64,000 bases of DNA from assembly GCF_000248075.1 (NCBI RefSeq), contig NZ_BAFB01000230.1, positions 1 to 64,000 of the forward strand, written 5' to 3'. This document shows, piece by piece, positions 43,916-53,496 of this stretch (the stretch's first letter is position 1; the number at the start of each line of letters is the position of its first letter). The DNA is from Gordonia otitidis NBRC 100426 (GTDB taxonomy: Bacteria > Actinomycetota > Actinomycetes > Mycobacteriales > Mycobacteriaceae). Made by a program: the position numbers and the translations under genes. The notes beneath the pieces are model-generated. The model was not told where the DNA came from and searched no databases. It was given only the letters and a program-made list of their open reading frames with translations.

Positions 43916-45361
43916 TCACCGGCCGCGCGCAGGACGGTACGGAATGGAATCGCTCACGGTCACATCGACGTCGATCGGTCGGCCGATCTGGGGAAACGCC
44001 CGCTGTGGACACGCGGATCTCGGGCACACCTTGCATCCGGCGCCGATCGGCACGGTTCGACGGTCTTCGGCGAGGTCGACACCTGTGGAGTAGATCAGGC
44101 GGTCGGCGTGTGCGAGGTCACAGCCGAGTCCGATCGCGAAGGACTTGTGCTGCGTGAGATAACCCTGTCCCTCGTCGGTGCTGCGTGCCAGCCAGAAGTA
44201 CGACCTGCCGTCGGGCATCTGCGAGACCTGGGTGACTATGCGGCTGGGAGACGCGAAGGCGTCGTGAACGACCCACAGCGGGCAACTCCCGCCAGCCCTC
44301 GAGAAGTGAAACGCTGTGGCGGACTGCCGTTTCGAGATGTTCCCGGCTCGGTCGGTCCGCACGAAGATGAACGGTATGCCCCGGTGTCCCTGGCGCTGCA
44401 GCGTCGACAACCGATGGCACACGGTCTCGAAACCGACGTCGAACCCGACACAGAGCAATTCGATGTCGTACCGCGCATCCTCCGCAGCTGCGCGGAAACG
44501 CCCGTACGGCAGCAACAATGCGCCGGCGAAGTAGTTGGCCAGGCCGATCCGGGCGACAGACTGCGACTCCTTGCTGAGTTCTGTCGCCTCGGCGATGACG
44601 GCGTCGACCACGTCGCCTTGCGTGATCAGTGCCAGTTGCGTCGCGAGCTGGAAGGCACGCTGCCCCGACGTGAGTCGACCGGCGAGATGGACGACACGCT
44701 GCGCGGGGTCGTAGACGCGTTTGGGTTGACGCGCGGCCCCGGCGGGATCGTCGTCGTGCGCGATCGACACCGAGATGCCGTGTTCGCGCGATAGGAGTGT
44801 CGCCAATTGGAGGTCGAGGCCCCCGATGTGTAGGTGGTGCCGATCGAACATGTCCTCGGCGGCACGGTCGAGGACGTCGATGTAGTTCTTGCGGTCGTAG
44901 AAGAAGTCGCGAACCTCCTCGAACGGCATCGGGATCGACGACGCGCCGTCGGAGTGCGAGGCGCTGCCCCGGTAGGTCTCGAGCTCGGATTCGGCCGCGG
45001 CGAGGCGGCGGTGCAGCGTCGAGATCGTGCGGCCGACCGCGGGCATCCTGGAGACGAGCTCGGTGATCTCCGCGCGCGTGACGTCGCCGGCATCAGGATG
45101 CGTGGACAGCGCTTCGGCGAGGTCGGCGACGAGTCGCGCGTCGGTGTCCGCGGCGAAGTAGTCGGCGTCGAGATCGAACTCGTGGGTGAGTGCGAGCAGG
45201 ACCGAGACCGTGATGGGGCGTTGGTCGTTCTCGAGTTGGTTGACGTAGCTGGTGGACTTGTCGATCCGGCGTGCCAGCGCTGCCTGCGACAGCCCGTGCT
45301 CGTCGCGGAGACGTCGCAGGCGAGCGCCGACCAGCAGTCGTCTCGATGTCGAAGCAGCCAT
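43916..45361 (-). CDS. prpR: PrpR/RamB-family regulator of propionate catabolism
   Basis: The 481-residue protein starts at ATG 45361. An XRE-type helix-turn-helix is at about residues 10-65 (LRRLRDEHGLSQAALARRIDKSTSYVNQLEND, quoted in part), followed by a central domain with a YFAGALLLPYGRF segment (DUF955-like) and a C-terminal ScfR-type region. The cysteines in GAGCKVCPRSACPQRAFP fit the 4Fe-4S site described for M. tuberculosis PrpR. It is divergent from prpDBC, as in Rv1129c-Rv1131, and probably activates the methylcitrate cycle in response to propionyl-CoA. Confidence 0.94.
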   Translation of the reverse strand: MAASTSRRLLVGARLRRLRDEHGLSQAALARRIDKSTSYVNQLENDQRPITVSVLLALTHEFDLDADYFAADTDARLVADLAEALSTHPDAGDVTRAEITELVSRMPAVGRTISTLHRRLAAAESELETYRGSASHSDGASSIPMPFEEVRDFFYDRKNYIDVLDRAAEDMFDRHHLHIGGLDLQLATLLSREHGISVSIAHDDDPAGAARQPKRVYDPAQRVVHLAGRLTSGQRAFQLATQLALITQGDVVDAVIAEATELSKESQSVARIGLANYFAGALLLPYGRFRAAAEDARYDIELLCVGFDVGFETVCHRLSTLQRQGHRGIPFIFVRTDRAGNISKRQSATAFHFSRAGGSCPLWVVHDAFASPSRIVTQVSQMPDGRSYFWLARSTDEGQGYLTQHKSFAIGLGCDLAHADRLIYSTGVDLAEDRRTVPIGAGCKVCPRSACPQRAFPQIGRPIDVDVTVSDSIPYRPARGR

Positions 45362-45394
45362 CTCGGGAGTGTAGCGCCATCGCCATCCGCAACC

Positions 45395-45424
45395 TTTGCA
45401 CAATTCGGACCAAGAGTCCGCAAA
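45395..45424. promoter_or_regulatory. Candidate PrpR operator between prpR and prpD
   Basis: TTTGC at 45395 and GCAAA at 45420 form the outer arms of an inverted repeat that also contains CGGAC / GTCCG. PrpR and RamB of mycobacteria and corynebacteria recognise boxes with TTTGCAAA-like halves. It lies midway in the 118-bp spacer and could serve both directions. Confidence 0.5.
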
Positions 45425-45479
45425 AATACGCACTGTCCAGCACTTTCGAGGGTGAACCCCTTCTGCGTACGGTGCGAAC

Positions 45480-46991
45480 ATGATCATTCACAACGTGCGT
45501 ACCCATCGCAGCGCGGAGACTTTTCCACAGTCTGAGCACCTCGCTCAGAAGATCGCCGAGGTTGCCGCCGACCCGGTCGAGGTACCGGTCGACACGACGG
45601 ACATGGTGATCAACCGCATCATCGACAACGCTGCGGTCAGCGCGGCGTCGGTGATCCGACGACCCGTGACAACCGCGCGTGCGCAAGCACTCGCTCACCC
45701 ACCGGCAGCCCGAAAGAACGGTGCCGGGGTGTTCGGGGTCGGGGGTTCGTACTCGCCCGAGTGGGCCGCGTGGGCCAATGGAGTCGCCGTTCGTGAGCTC
45801 GACTTCCACGACACGTTCCTGGCAGCGGAGTACTCACATCCCGGCGACAACATCCCACCGCTGGTCGCTGTCGCCCAGCATGTGGGCGCGACCGGCGCCG
45901 ATCTGATCCGCGGCCTGGCCACCGCATACGAGATCCAGATCGACCTCGTCCGCGGAATGTCGTTGCACGAGCACAAGATCGACCACGTCGCCCATCTCGG
46001 ACCTTCGGTCGCCGCGGGACTGGGTACCATGCTGCACCTCGACGCCGAGACCATCTACCAGGCGGTCGGTCAGGCGCTGCACCTCACCACCGCCACCCGA
46101 CAGTCCCGAAAGGGACTGATCTCGAGTTGGAAGGCGTACGCGCCGGCCCACGCGGGGAAGATCGCCATCGAGGCCGTGGACCGGGCGATGCGCGGGGAGG
46201 GCTCGCCCGCACCGATCTGGGAGGGCGAGGACGGTGTGATCGCGTGGATGCTCGGTGGAGCCGACAAGGTCTACGAGATCCCGCTACCCGGTCCCGGCGA
46301 GGCCAAGCGCGCGATCCTCGACAGCTACACCAAGGAGCACTCGGCCGAATACCAGAGTCAGGCGCCGATCGACCTCGCGCGCCGAATGCGCGAGCGGATC
46401 GCGAATATCGACGACATCGAATCGATCGTGCTGCACACCAGTCACCACACCCACGTGGTGATCGGCACCGGCTCGAACGACCCGCAGAAATTCGATCCCT
46501 CCGCGAGCCGGGAAACGCTCGACCACTCGGTCATGTACATCTTCGCCGTGGCGCTGCAGGACGGCACCTGGCACCACGAGTCCTCGTATGCGCCGGAGCG
46601 CGCCAACCGTCCCGACACCATCGAACTGTGGCGCAAGATCTCCACCGTCGAAGACCCGGAGTGGACGCGGCGCTACCACTCGACCGACCCTGCCGAGAAG
46701 GCGTTCGGCGCCAAGGCGGTCGTCACGCTGCGCAGCGGCGAGGTGATCACCGACGAACTCGCCGTCGCCGACGCCCATCCGCTCGGTGCGCGTCCCTTCG
46801 CGCGTGCGCAGTACGAAGCGAAGTTCGCCACCATGGCCGACGGCGTCATCGACGTAGCCGACCAGCAGCGCTTCCTGACCGCAGCCCGGGGGCTCGCCGA
46901 GCTCGGCTCGGATGGGCTCGACGCCCTGGTTCCCAGAGTGCTGCCCGTGGTTCTCGACAAGGCGCCCACCATCGGGTCGGGGATCTTCTGA
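45480..46991 (+). CDS. prpD: 2-methylcitrate dehydratase
   Basis: The 503-residue MmgE/PrpD family protein starts at ATG 45480. Typical motifs are [19 protein letters not shown] and [16 protein letters not shown]. It dehydrates 2-methylcitrate to 2-methyl-cis-aconitate. It is the first gene of prpDBC, with TGATG overlap to prpB and ATGA overlap from prpB to prpC. No strong ribosome site precedes it. Confidence 0.96.
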   Translation: MIIHNVRTHRSAETFPQSEHLAQKIAEVAADPVEVPVDTTDMVINRIIDNAAVSAASVIRRPVTTARAQALAHPPAARKNGAGVFGVGGSYSPEWAAWANGVAVRELDFHDTFLAAEYSHPGDNIPPLVAVAQHVGATGADLIRGLATAYEIQIDLVRGMSLHEHKIDHVAHLGPSVAAGLGTMLHLDAETIYQAVGQALHLTTATRQSRKGLISSWKAYAPAHAGKIAIEAVDRAMRGEGSPAPIWEGEDGVIAWMLGGADKVYEIPLPGPGEAKRAILDSYTKEHSAEYQSQAPIDLARRMRERIANIDDIESIVLHTSHHTHVVIGTGSNDPQKFDPSASRETLDHSVMYIFAVALQDGTWHHESSYAPERANRPDTIELWRKISTVEDPEWTRRYHSTDPAEKAFGAKAVVTLRSGEVITDELAVADAHPLGARPFARAQYEAKFATMADGVIDVADQQRFLTAARGLAELGSDGLDALVPRVLPVVLDKAPTIGSGIF

Positions 46992-47941
46992 TGTCCGCGA
47001 CCAACACGACAGCAGGATTGTTCTCCTCGGCGGTGTCGGCATCCGACAAACGTCGCGCACTGCGAACCGGTCTCGCCTGCGGCGAACTGCAGCGGTGGCC
47101 GGGCGCGTTCTCACCGCTGGCGGCCAAGCTCATTGCCGATGTGGGTTTCGAGGGTGTCTACGTCTCGGGTGCCGTCCTGTCGGCAGATATCGGACTGCCC
47201 GACATCGGACTGACCACCCTCAGCGAGGTGGCTGACCGGGGCGGGCAGATCGCACGTGCGACGGATCTGCCCACTCTCGTCGACGCCGACACCGGCTTCG
47301 GTGAACCGATGAGCGCGGCGCGGACGGTCGCAGCGCTCGAGGACGCGGGGTTGTCCGGATGCCACCTCGAGGATCAGGTCAACCCGAAGCGGTGCGGCCA
47401 CCTCGACGGCAAGGACGTCGTGCCCACGGCGGACATGCTCAAGCGTCTCGCCGCGGCCGTGACGGCGCGCCGTGACGAGAACTTCGTGATCTGTGCGCGC
47501 ACCGACGCACGGGCGATCGAGGGACTCGACGCCGCGATCGACCGCGCCAGGGCCTACGCCGACGCCGGTGCCGATCTGATCTTCACCGAGGCGCTGCGCG
47601 ATCTGTCGGAGTTCGAGGCGTTTCGCGCCGCGGTGGACGTTCCGTTGCTGGCCAACATGACCGAGTTCGGCAAGTCCGAACTCCTCACCGCCCGTCAGCT
47701 TTCCGATGTCGGATACAACGCCGTCATCTATCCCGTCACCACGCTGCGGATCGCGATGGGTGCAGTCGAAGCAGGACTGCGCGAATTGGCAACGGCGGGA
47801 ACGCAAGTCGGTCTTCTCGACGGCATGCAGCATCGCAGCCGCCTGTACGAGCTGCTCCGCTACGCCGACTACAACGACTTCGATTCCGAACTCTTCACCT
47901 TCCGACTGCCCGGCGAGACAACCACGGAGACAATGTCATGA
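46991..47941 (+). CDS. prpB: 2-methylisocitrate lyase
   Basis: The 316-residue protein starts at ATG 46991, overlapping the prpD stop; the frame is open far upstream but that part is a shadow of prpD. The isocitrate lyase superfamily motif KRCGHLDGK is present, with DADTGFGEP for the metal and phosphonate loop. It cleaves 2-methylisocitrate into pyruvate and succinate. M. tuberculosis lacks a dedicated PrpB at this locus and relies on Icl, so this operon is more complete. Confidence 0.95.
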   Translation: MSATNTTAGLFSSAVSASDKRRALRTGLACGELQRWPGAFSPLAAKLIADVGFEGVYVSGAVLSADIGLPDIGLTTLSEVADRGGQIARATDLPTLVDADTGFGEPMSAARTVAALEDAGLSGCHLEDQVNPKRCGHLDGKDVVPTADMLKRLAAAVTARRDENFVICARTDARAIEGLDAAIDRARAYADAGADLIFTEALRDLSEFEAFRAAVDVPLLANMTEFGKSELLTARQLSDVGYNAVIYPVTTLRIAMGAVEAGLRELATAGTQVGLLDGMQHRSRLYELLRYADYNDFDSELFTFRLPGETTTETMS

Positions 47942-49065
47942 GCGCACCATCGGTTGACCAGACCATTCACAAAGGGCTGGCAGGCGTCGTCGTCGACACC
48001 ACCGCGATCTCCAAGGTGGTCCCCGAGACCAACTCGTTGACCTACCGTGGATACGCGGTGCAGGATTTGGCTGCGCACTGCAGTTTCGAACAGGTCGCCT
48101 ACCTCCTGTGGCACGGTGAGCTGCCGACCGACAACGAGTTGGCAGCGTTCACCCAGCGGGAGCGTGCGAGCCGTCGGCTCGACCGTTCGACCCAGGCCGT
48201 TCTCGCCCGAATCCCGGAGAACTGCCACCCGATGGACGTCGTACGGACGGCGATCAGCTATCTCGGCACCGAAGACCCGGACGAGGACGACGCCAATCCG
48301 ACTGCAAACTTCGACAAATCGCTGCGGATGTTCGCCGTACTGCCGACGATCGTCGCCGCGGACATGCGTCGACGACGTGGCCTCGACCCGATCGGACCAC
48401 ATCACGCGCTCGGCTACGCCGAGAACTTTCTGACGATGTGCTTCGGCGAGCTTCCCGATCCGGTCATCGTTCGGGCATTCGAGAAGTCGATGGTGCTCTA
48501 CGCCGAGCACAGCTTCAATGCCTCGACCTTCGCGGCCCGCGTGGTGACCTCGACGCAGTCGGACATCTACAGCGCGGTCACCGCGGCCATCGGCGCACTG
48601 AAGGGGTCACTGCACGGCGGCGCCAATGAGGCCGTCATGTACGACATGATCGAGATCGATCGCCCTGAGCGTGCACGAGGCTGGCTCGAGGGCAAGCTCG
48701 CGAACAAGGACAAGGTGATGGGGTTCGGTCACCGCGTGTACAAGAATGGGGACTCGCGGGTCCCGACGATGCGCGACGCGCTCGTGGAGGTGTCCGAGCA
48801 TCTCGGCGATGACCGGTGGGTGCGGATCTACGGAGAACTCGAGCACCTCATGGCCGACCGAACCGGAATCCTGCCCAACCTCGACTTTCCGACCGGACCC
48901 GCCTACCACCTGATGGGATTCGACATCGGGTCGTTCACCCCGATATTCGTGATGAGCCGCATCACGGGGTGGACTGCGCACATCATGGAACAAGCTGCGT
49001 CGAACGCGTTGATTCGCCCGCTGAGCGGATACACCGGTCCAGCGCAGCGCGAGCTCACATCGTGA
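47938..49065 (+). CDS. prpC: 2-methylcitrate synthase
   Basis: The 375-residue citrate-synthase-fold protein starts at ATG 47938 within the prpB stop. Active-site regions are GSLHGGANEAVM, GFGHRVYKNGDSR (second His), and the catalytic Asp in NLDFPTGPAYHLMG. The short length and context identify it as methylcitrate synthase rather than GltA. It condenses propionyl-CoA with oxaloacetate. A terminator hairpin follows. Confidence 0.95.
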   Translation: MSAPSVDQTIHKGLAGVVVDTTAISKVVPETNSLTYRGYAVQDLAAHCSFEQVAYLLWHGELPTDNELAAFTQRERASRRLDRSTQAVLARIPENCHPMDVVRTAISYLGTEDPDEDDANPTANFDKSLRMFAVLPTIVAADMRRRRGLDPIGPHHALGYAENFLTMCFGELPDPVIVRAFEKSMVLYAEHSFNASTFAARVVTSTQSDIYSAVTAAIGALKGSLHGGANEAVMYDMIEIDRPERARGWLEGKLANKDKVMGFGHRVYKNGDSRVPTMRDALVEVSEHLGDDRWVRIYGELEHLMADRTGILPNLDFPTGPAYHLMGFDIGSFTPIFVMSRITGWTAHIMEQAASNALIRPLSGYTGPAQRELTS

Positions 49066-49070
49066 GACAA

Positions 49071-49092
49071 AAGTGAGGCAACGACCTCACTT
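49071..49092 (+). terminator. Terminator of prpDBC
   Basis: AAGTGAGG, CAACGA, CCTCACTT is a perfect 8-bp stem 5 bp past the prpC stop, followed by TAGGATATG. TAGGAT (49093-49098) may double as the -10 element for pyc. Confidence 0.75.
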
Positions 49093-49195
49093 TAGGATAT
49101 GTTGGACCGCGACGATTGTTACCGGACCCGTTGCGGGTCACGGCCACACACGGCCTTGACGGTGTGACCTCGACGAATGGAAGTTGTGACCCGAG

Positions 49196-52100
49196 ATGTT
49201 TGAGAAAGTCCTGGTTGCCAATCGCGGTGAGATCGCGATCCGAGCGTTTCGCGCTGCATACGAACTCGGTGCGGGCACCGTCGCGGTCTTCCCGTATGAG
49301 GATCGCAATTCACTGCACCGCTTGAAGGCCGACGAGTCGTATCAGATCGGGGTACCCGGGCATCCGGTACGGGCGTACCTATCGGTCGACGAGATCATCG
49401 GAGCCGCGCTGCATTCGGGCGCCGACGCTGTCTATCCGGGTTACGGGTTCCTGTCCGAGAACGCCGAGTTGGCCGCGGCGTGTGCCGAACACGACATCAC
49501 CTTCGTCGGACCACCTGCTCATGTTCTGGAGCTGACGGGCAACAAGGCGCAAGCCGTCGCGGCGGCGAGGGATGCGGGCCTGCCGGTGTTGGCATCGTCG
49601 GAGCCCTCGGCCGATGTCGACGAGTTGGTCGCGGCCAGCGCGGACATGACGTTCCCGCTGTTCGTCAAGGCGGTCGCCGGTGGTGGCGGCCGCGGCATGC
49701 GCCGCGTGGCCAGGCGTGAGGATCTGGCCGAAGCGATCTCAGCGGCATCGCGGGAGGCCGACACGGCGTTCGGTGATCCGACGGTCTTCCTCGAACAGGC
49801 GGTGATCAATCCGCGGCACATCGAGGTGCAGATCCTCGCCGACACCCGGGGCAACGTCATCCATCTGTTCGAGCGTGACTGCAGTGTGCAGCGGCGGCAT
49901 CAGAAGGTCGTCGAGTTGGCACCGGCGCCGAATCTGGATCCGCAACTGCGCGAACGTATCTGCGCAGATGCCGTGGCGTTCGCGCGGCAGATCGGCTACT
50001 CCTGCGCGGGAACCGTCGAGTTCCTTGTCGATGAGCAGGGTAACCACGTCTTCATCGAGATGAATCCGCGCATCCAGGTGGAGCACACGGTGACCGAGGA
50101 GATCACCGACGTCGATCTCGTCGGCGCCCAGATGCGGGTCGCCTCGGGACAGTCACTGCAGGAGTTGGGCCTCGACCAGGAATCGATCTCGATTCGGGGC
50201 GCTGCCCTGCAGTGTCGCATCACGACCGAGGACCCCGCCGACGGATTCCGGCCCGACGTAGGACGGATCACAGCTTATCGCACACCGGGCGGTGCCGGTA
50301 TCCGTCTGGACGGCAGCGCGGTGCTCGGCGGCGAGATCAGCGGGCATTTCGATTCCATGTTGGTCAAGCTCAGTTGTCGGGGGCGTGACTTCGACACCGC
50401 GGTACGACGCGCTCGTCGTGCGCTGGCGGAGTTCCGCATCCGCGGGGTCGCCACCAACATCCCGTTCCTGCAGGCGGTTCTCGACGATCCGGACTTCGCC
50501 GCAGGACGCGTGACGACGTCGTTCATCGAGGATCGTCCGTGGCTGTTGACCTCGCGTGGATCAGCCGACCGGGGTACGCGAATCCTGTCGTATCTCGCCG
50601 ACGTCACGGTGAACAAGCCGCATGGAGAGCGTCCGAGCACCGTGTATCCGCGCGACAAGCTCCCCGTCGTCGACCGCTCCCGCCTGCTTTCCCCGCCGGA
50701 CGGGTCTCGTCAACGTCTGCTGGCGTTGGGCCCCACCGGTTTCGCTCGTGATCTGCGTCAGCGGTCGGCCGTCGGGGTCACCGACACCACGTTCCGTGAC
50801 GCTCACCAGTCCCTGTTGGCGACACGGGTACGGACCAGCGGAATGCTCGCGGTCGCACCGTACGTGGCGGCCATGACGCCGGAGCTGTTGTCGGTCGAGT
50901 GCTGGGGTGGTGCCACCTACGACGTCGCACTGCGGTTCCTCAAGGAAGATCCGTGGGATCGGTTGGCGCAGTTGCGTGAGGCGATGCCCAACATCTGCCT
51001 GCAGATGTTGCTACGTGGCGCCAACACCGTCGGTTACACGCCGTATCCGCAGAAGGTCACGACGGCATTCGTGGCCGAGGCCACCGACGTCGGCATCGAC
51101 ATCTTCCGTATCTTCGACGCGCTCAACAACATTGACGCGATGCGGCCTGCGATCGACGCCGTGCTGGAGACCGATCGTGCCGTCGCGGAGGTGGCGATGA
51201 GCTACACCGGCGATCTCGCGAACCCCGACGAGAAGCTCTACACCCTCGACTACTACCTGCGGCTGGCGGCGCAGATCGTCGACGCGGGCGCACATGTGTT
51301 GGCCATCAAGGACATGGCAGGCCTGCTGCGCGCACCGGCGGCGGAACTGCTGGTGTCGGCGTTGCGGCGCGAGTTCGATCTGCCGATCCACGTCCACACC
51401 CACGACACGGCGGGCGGCCAGTTGGCCACCTACCTCGCTGCGGTCGACGCCGGTGCCGACGCCGTGGACGGCGCGTCGGCGCCGCTGGCAGGTACCACCA
51501 GCCAGCCGCCGCTGTCGGCGATCGTCGCCGTTTTCGCACACACCGAGCGCGACACCGGCCTCGACCTCGGCGCGGTCTGCGATCTGGAACCGTACTGGGA
51601 GGCCGTGCGAAAGGTTTACGCCCCCTTCGAATCCGGTGTTCCCGCACCGACCGGCCGGGTGTACTCGCACGAGATCCCGGGCGGGCAGCTGTCGAATCTG
51701 CGTCAGCAGGCCATCGCGCTCGGGCTCGGTAACCGCTTCGAAGCCGTCGAGGAGGCGTACGCCGCCGCGGACGCGATGCTCGGACGGCTCATCAAGGTGA
51801 CGCCGTCGTCGAAGGTCGTCGGTGACCTGGCACTCGCGTTGGTCGGTCAGGGCATCGCACCTGCAGACTTCGCGGCCAACCCCGGTTCCTACGACATCCC
51901 CGACTCGGTGATCGGTTTCCTCCGCGGCGAATTGGGCGAACCCGCCGGTGGCTGGCCCGAACCGCTGCGAACACGAGCGCTCGCCGGTCGCACGGCACCG
52001 CGACCGGTCGAAGAGTTGTCCAGCGCCGACTCCGCGGCTCTCGACATCGCGGGGCGCGGCCGCCAGGAAACGCTCAACAGGCTGTTGTTCCCCGGCCCGA

Positions 52101-52585
52101 CAAGAGAATTCGAGGAGCATCAGGAGACCTACGGCGACACCTCGCGGTTGTCGGCGAACCAGTTCTTCTACGGGCTGCGCTACGGCGACGAGCACCGCGT
52201 CGAACTCGAACCGGGCGTCGAGCTCCTCATCGGACTCGAGGCGATCAGCGAAGCCGACGAGAAGGGCATGCGTACGGTGATGTGCGTGCTCAACGGGCAG
52301 TTGCGTCCGGTTGCGGTGCGTGATCGCTCCGTCGACTCCAAGGTCGCTGCCGCTGAGCGGGCCGATCGGGCCAACCCGAATCACGTGGGTGCACCCTTCG
52401 CGGGCGTGGTCTCGCTGTCGGTGGGTGTCGGCGACGAGGTCGCGGCGGGCGCGGCGATCGGCACGATCGAGGCGATGAAGATGGAAGCGACCATCACCGC
52501 GCCGGTCGGCGGCAAGGTCGCGCGCGTCGCGGTCTCGCAGGTGCAGCAGGTCGCGCCGGGGGATCTGCTCATCGAGATCGGTTGA
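49196..52585 (+). CDS. pyc: Pyruvate carboxylase
   Basis: The 1129-residue single-chain enzyme has three parts. The biotin carboxylase domain spans about 1-450 (VLVANRGEIAIR, AVAGGGGRGMRRV, VFIEMNPRIQVEHTVTE). The carboxyltransferase domain spans about 520-1000 (TDTTFRDAHQSLLATRVR, IKDMAGLLR, HVHTHDTAGG). A biotinyl domain follows with EAMKMEA (biotin Lys about 1095). It makes oxaloacetate from pyruvate, replenishing the acceptor used by the methylcitrate cycle encoded just upstream. It is monocistronic, flanked by two terminator-like hairpins. Confidence 0.97.
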   Translation: MFEKVLVANRGEIAIRAFRAAYELGAGTVAVFPYEDRNSLHRLKADESYQIGVPGHPVRAYLSVDEIIGAALHSGADAVYPGYGFLSENAELAAACAEHDITFVGPPAHVLELTGNKAQAVAAARDAGLPVLASSEPSADVDELVAASADMTFPLFVKAVAGGGGRGMRRVARREDLAEAISAASREADTAFGDPTVFLEQAVINPRHIEVQILADTRGNVIHLFERDCSVQRRHQKVVELAPAPNLDPQLRERICADAVAFARQIGYSCAGTVEFLVDEQGNHVFIEMNPRIQVEHTVTEEITDVDLVGAQMRVASGQSLQELGLDQESISIRGAALQCRITTEDPADGFRPDVGRITAYRTPGGAGIRLDGSAVLGGEISGHFDSMLVKLSCRGRDFDTAVRRARRALAEFRIRGVATNIPFLQAVLDDPDFAAGRVTTSFIEDRPWLLTSRGSADRGTRILSYLADVTVNKPHGERPSTVYPRDKLPVVDRSRLLSPPDGSRQRLLALGPTGFARDLRQRSAVGVTDTTFRDAHQSLLATRVRTSGMLAVAPYVAAMTPELLSVECWGGATYDVALRFLKEDPWDRLAQLREAMPNICLQMLLRGANTVGYTPYPQKVTTAFVAEATDVGIDIFRIFDALNNIDAMRPAIDAVLETDRAVAEVAMSYTGDLANPDEKLYTLDYYLRLAAQIVDAGAHVLAIKDMAGLLRAPAAELLVSALRREFDLPIHVHTHDTAGGQLATYLAAVDAGADAVDGASAPLAGTTSQPPLSAIVAVFAHTERDTGLDLGAVCDLEPYWEAVRKVYAPFESGVPAPTGRVYSHEIPGGQLSNLRQQAIALGLGNRFEAVEEAYAAADAMLGRLIKVTPSSKVVGDLALALVGQGIAPADFAANPGSYDIPDSVIGFLRGELGEPAGGWPEPLRTRALAGRTAPRPVEELSSADSAALDIAGRGRQETLNRLLFPGPTREFEEHQETYGDTSRLSANQFFYGLRYGDEHRVELEPGVELLIGLEAISEADEKGMRTVMCVLNGQLRPVAVRDRSVDSKVAAAERADRANPNHVGAPFAGVVSLSVGVGDEVAAGAAIGTIEAMKMEATITAPVGGKVARVAVSQVQQVAPGDLLIEIG

Positions 52586-52629
52586 CGCGCAACGGCCTGT
52601 TGATCCGGACGAGATGTCGGCCGGGCGTA

Positions 52630-52679
52630 GATCCGTATGACGCAGAGCCCGGTTGTGCGGGCCAGTGGTCATACGGATC
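52630..52679. terminator. Two-way cruciform terminator between pyc and kinase gene
   Basis: GATCCGTATGAC and GTCATACGGATC form a perfect 12-bp outer stem; the 26-base interior contains GCCCG GTTGTG CGGGC. It sits between the convergent pyc and the minus-strand kinase gene, whose stop is 11 bp away. Structure and position suggest bidirectional termination. Confidence 0.72.
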
Positions 52680-52690
52680 AGATCGGCAGG

Positions 52691-53323
52691 TCACTCGATC
52701 ACTGTCGAGTCCAGTGTGCCGTCGCAGCGGTCACGGGTCGTTCGGATCAGGGCGGCGTTCGGGTCGTCGACTGTTCTGATCCATTCGAGTGCATCGTCGA
52801 CGCTCCGTCCTGTCGCCACATGCCGGGCGAGGAGTCGTTGCTGTCTGATCGCATCGGGAAGGTCTACGAACCAGAGCTGGTCGAGCATGCCGCGAACAGG
52901 CGCCCACGCGCCACCGAACCCGAGGTAGTTGCCCTCGACCACAACGATTGTCGCTGTGGTGGCGATGAGCGACGCCGCTGCGATCGGTTCGCCGAGAGTG
53001 TGGTCGAAATCGGGTGTGTACACCTCGGTTCCCGGCGTGGCAGCTCGACGGAGCGTCGCGACGAATCCGTCGACGTCAAAGGTGTCCTCAGCGCCGCGGC
53101 GGTCGACGCGGTGCAGGAGACGCAGCATCGGAGTCGCGAGGTGGAAGCCGTCCATCGGTAGATAACCCACGTGAGCATCGCCGACCCGCTCCGCGAGTTC
53201 GCGCGTAGCTCGTCGGGCAACGGTGGTCTTACCCGCTCCTGGCGGGCCGGTGAAGCCGACGACCACTCGGGAGCGGCTGGTCGCGAGGTCGAGGATCTCG
53301 CGGACCAGCGCGTCGATGACCAT
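52691..53323 (-). CDS. P-loop nucleoside/sugar kinase-like protein
   Basis: The 210-residue protein has Walker A GFTGPPGAGKTTVA at about residues 23-36, a substrate loop YLPMDGFHLAT (the DGFH motif of uridine kinase/phosphoribulokinase-like enzymes), VVVEGNYLGF as Walker B region, and an RH...GRSVDDALEWIRTVDDPNA lid. It belongs to the YggC/FrcK/pantothenate kinase-like group; the substrate cannot be fixed from sequence. Stand-alone gene. Confidence 0.85.
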   Translation of the reverse strand: MVIDALVREILDLATSRSRVVVGFTGPPGAGKTTVARRATRELAERVGDAHVGYLPMDGFHLATPMLRLLHRVDRRGAEDTFDVDGFVATLRRAATPGTEVYTPDFDHTLGEPIAAASLIATTATIVVVEGNYLGFGGAWAPVRGMLDQLWFVDLPDAIRQQRLLARHVATGRSVDDALEWIRTVDDPNAALIRTTRDRCDGTLDSTVIE

Positions 53324-53455
53324 GACCCAGACGATACGGGTGGCACCGTCGGGAAGTGGGCGGTTTTGCCGCCAGTACGAATCGACGATGTGGACGTTGC
53401 AGTTCGACGTCCGGGGTGACCGGCGAATCGTGGTGACGTTCCGTATCGGCGCGCA

Positions 53456-53487
53456 GAATCCGCCCCCGACGGATCGGGGGCGGATTC
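53456..53487 (-). terminator. GC-rich hairpin downstream of metE
   Basis: GAATCCGCCCCCGA, CGGA, TCGGGGGCGGATTC is a perfect 14-bp stem 10 bp past the metE stop on the minus strand. No T-run follows. Confidence 0.75.
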
Positions 53488-53496
53488 AGCGCATTA

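Noticed and set aside
43916-43970. Signal for a ferredoxin at the prpR 3' end
   Set aside because: The cysteines belong to the C-terminal FeS motif of PrpR itself and not to a separate gene.
46127-46990. Upstream extension of the prpB frame
   Set aside because: It runs through prpD in another frame; the true start is the ATG at 46991 overlapping the prpD stop.
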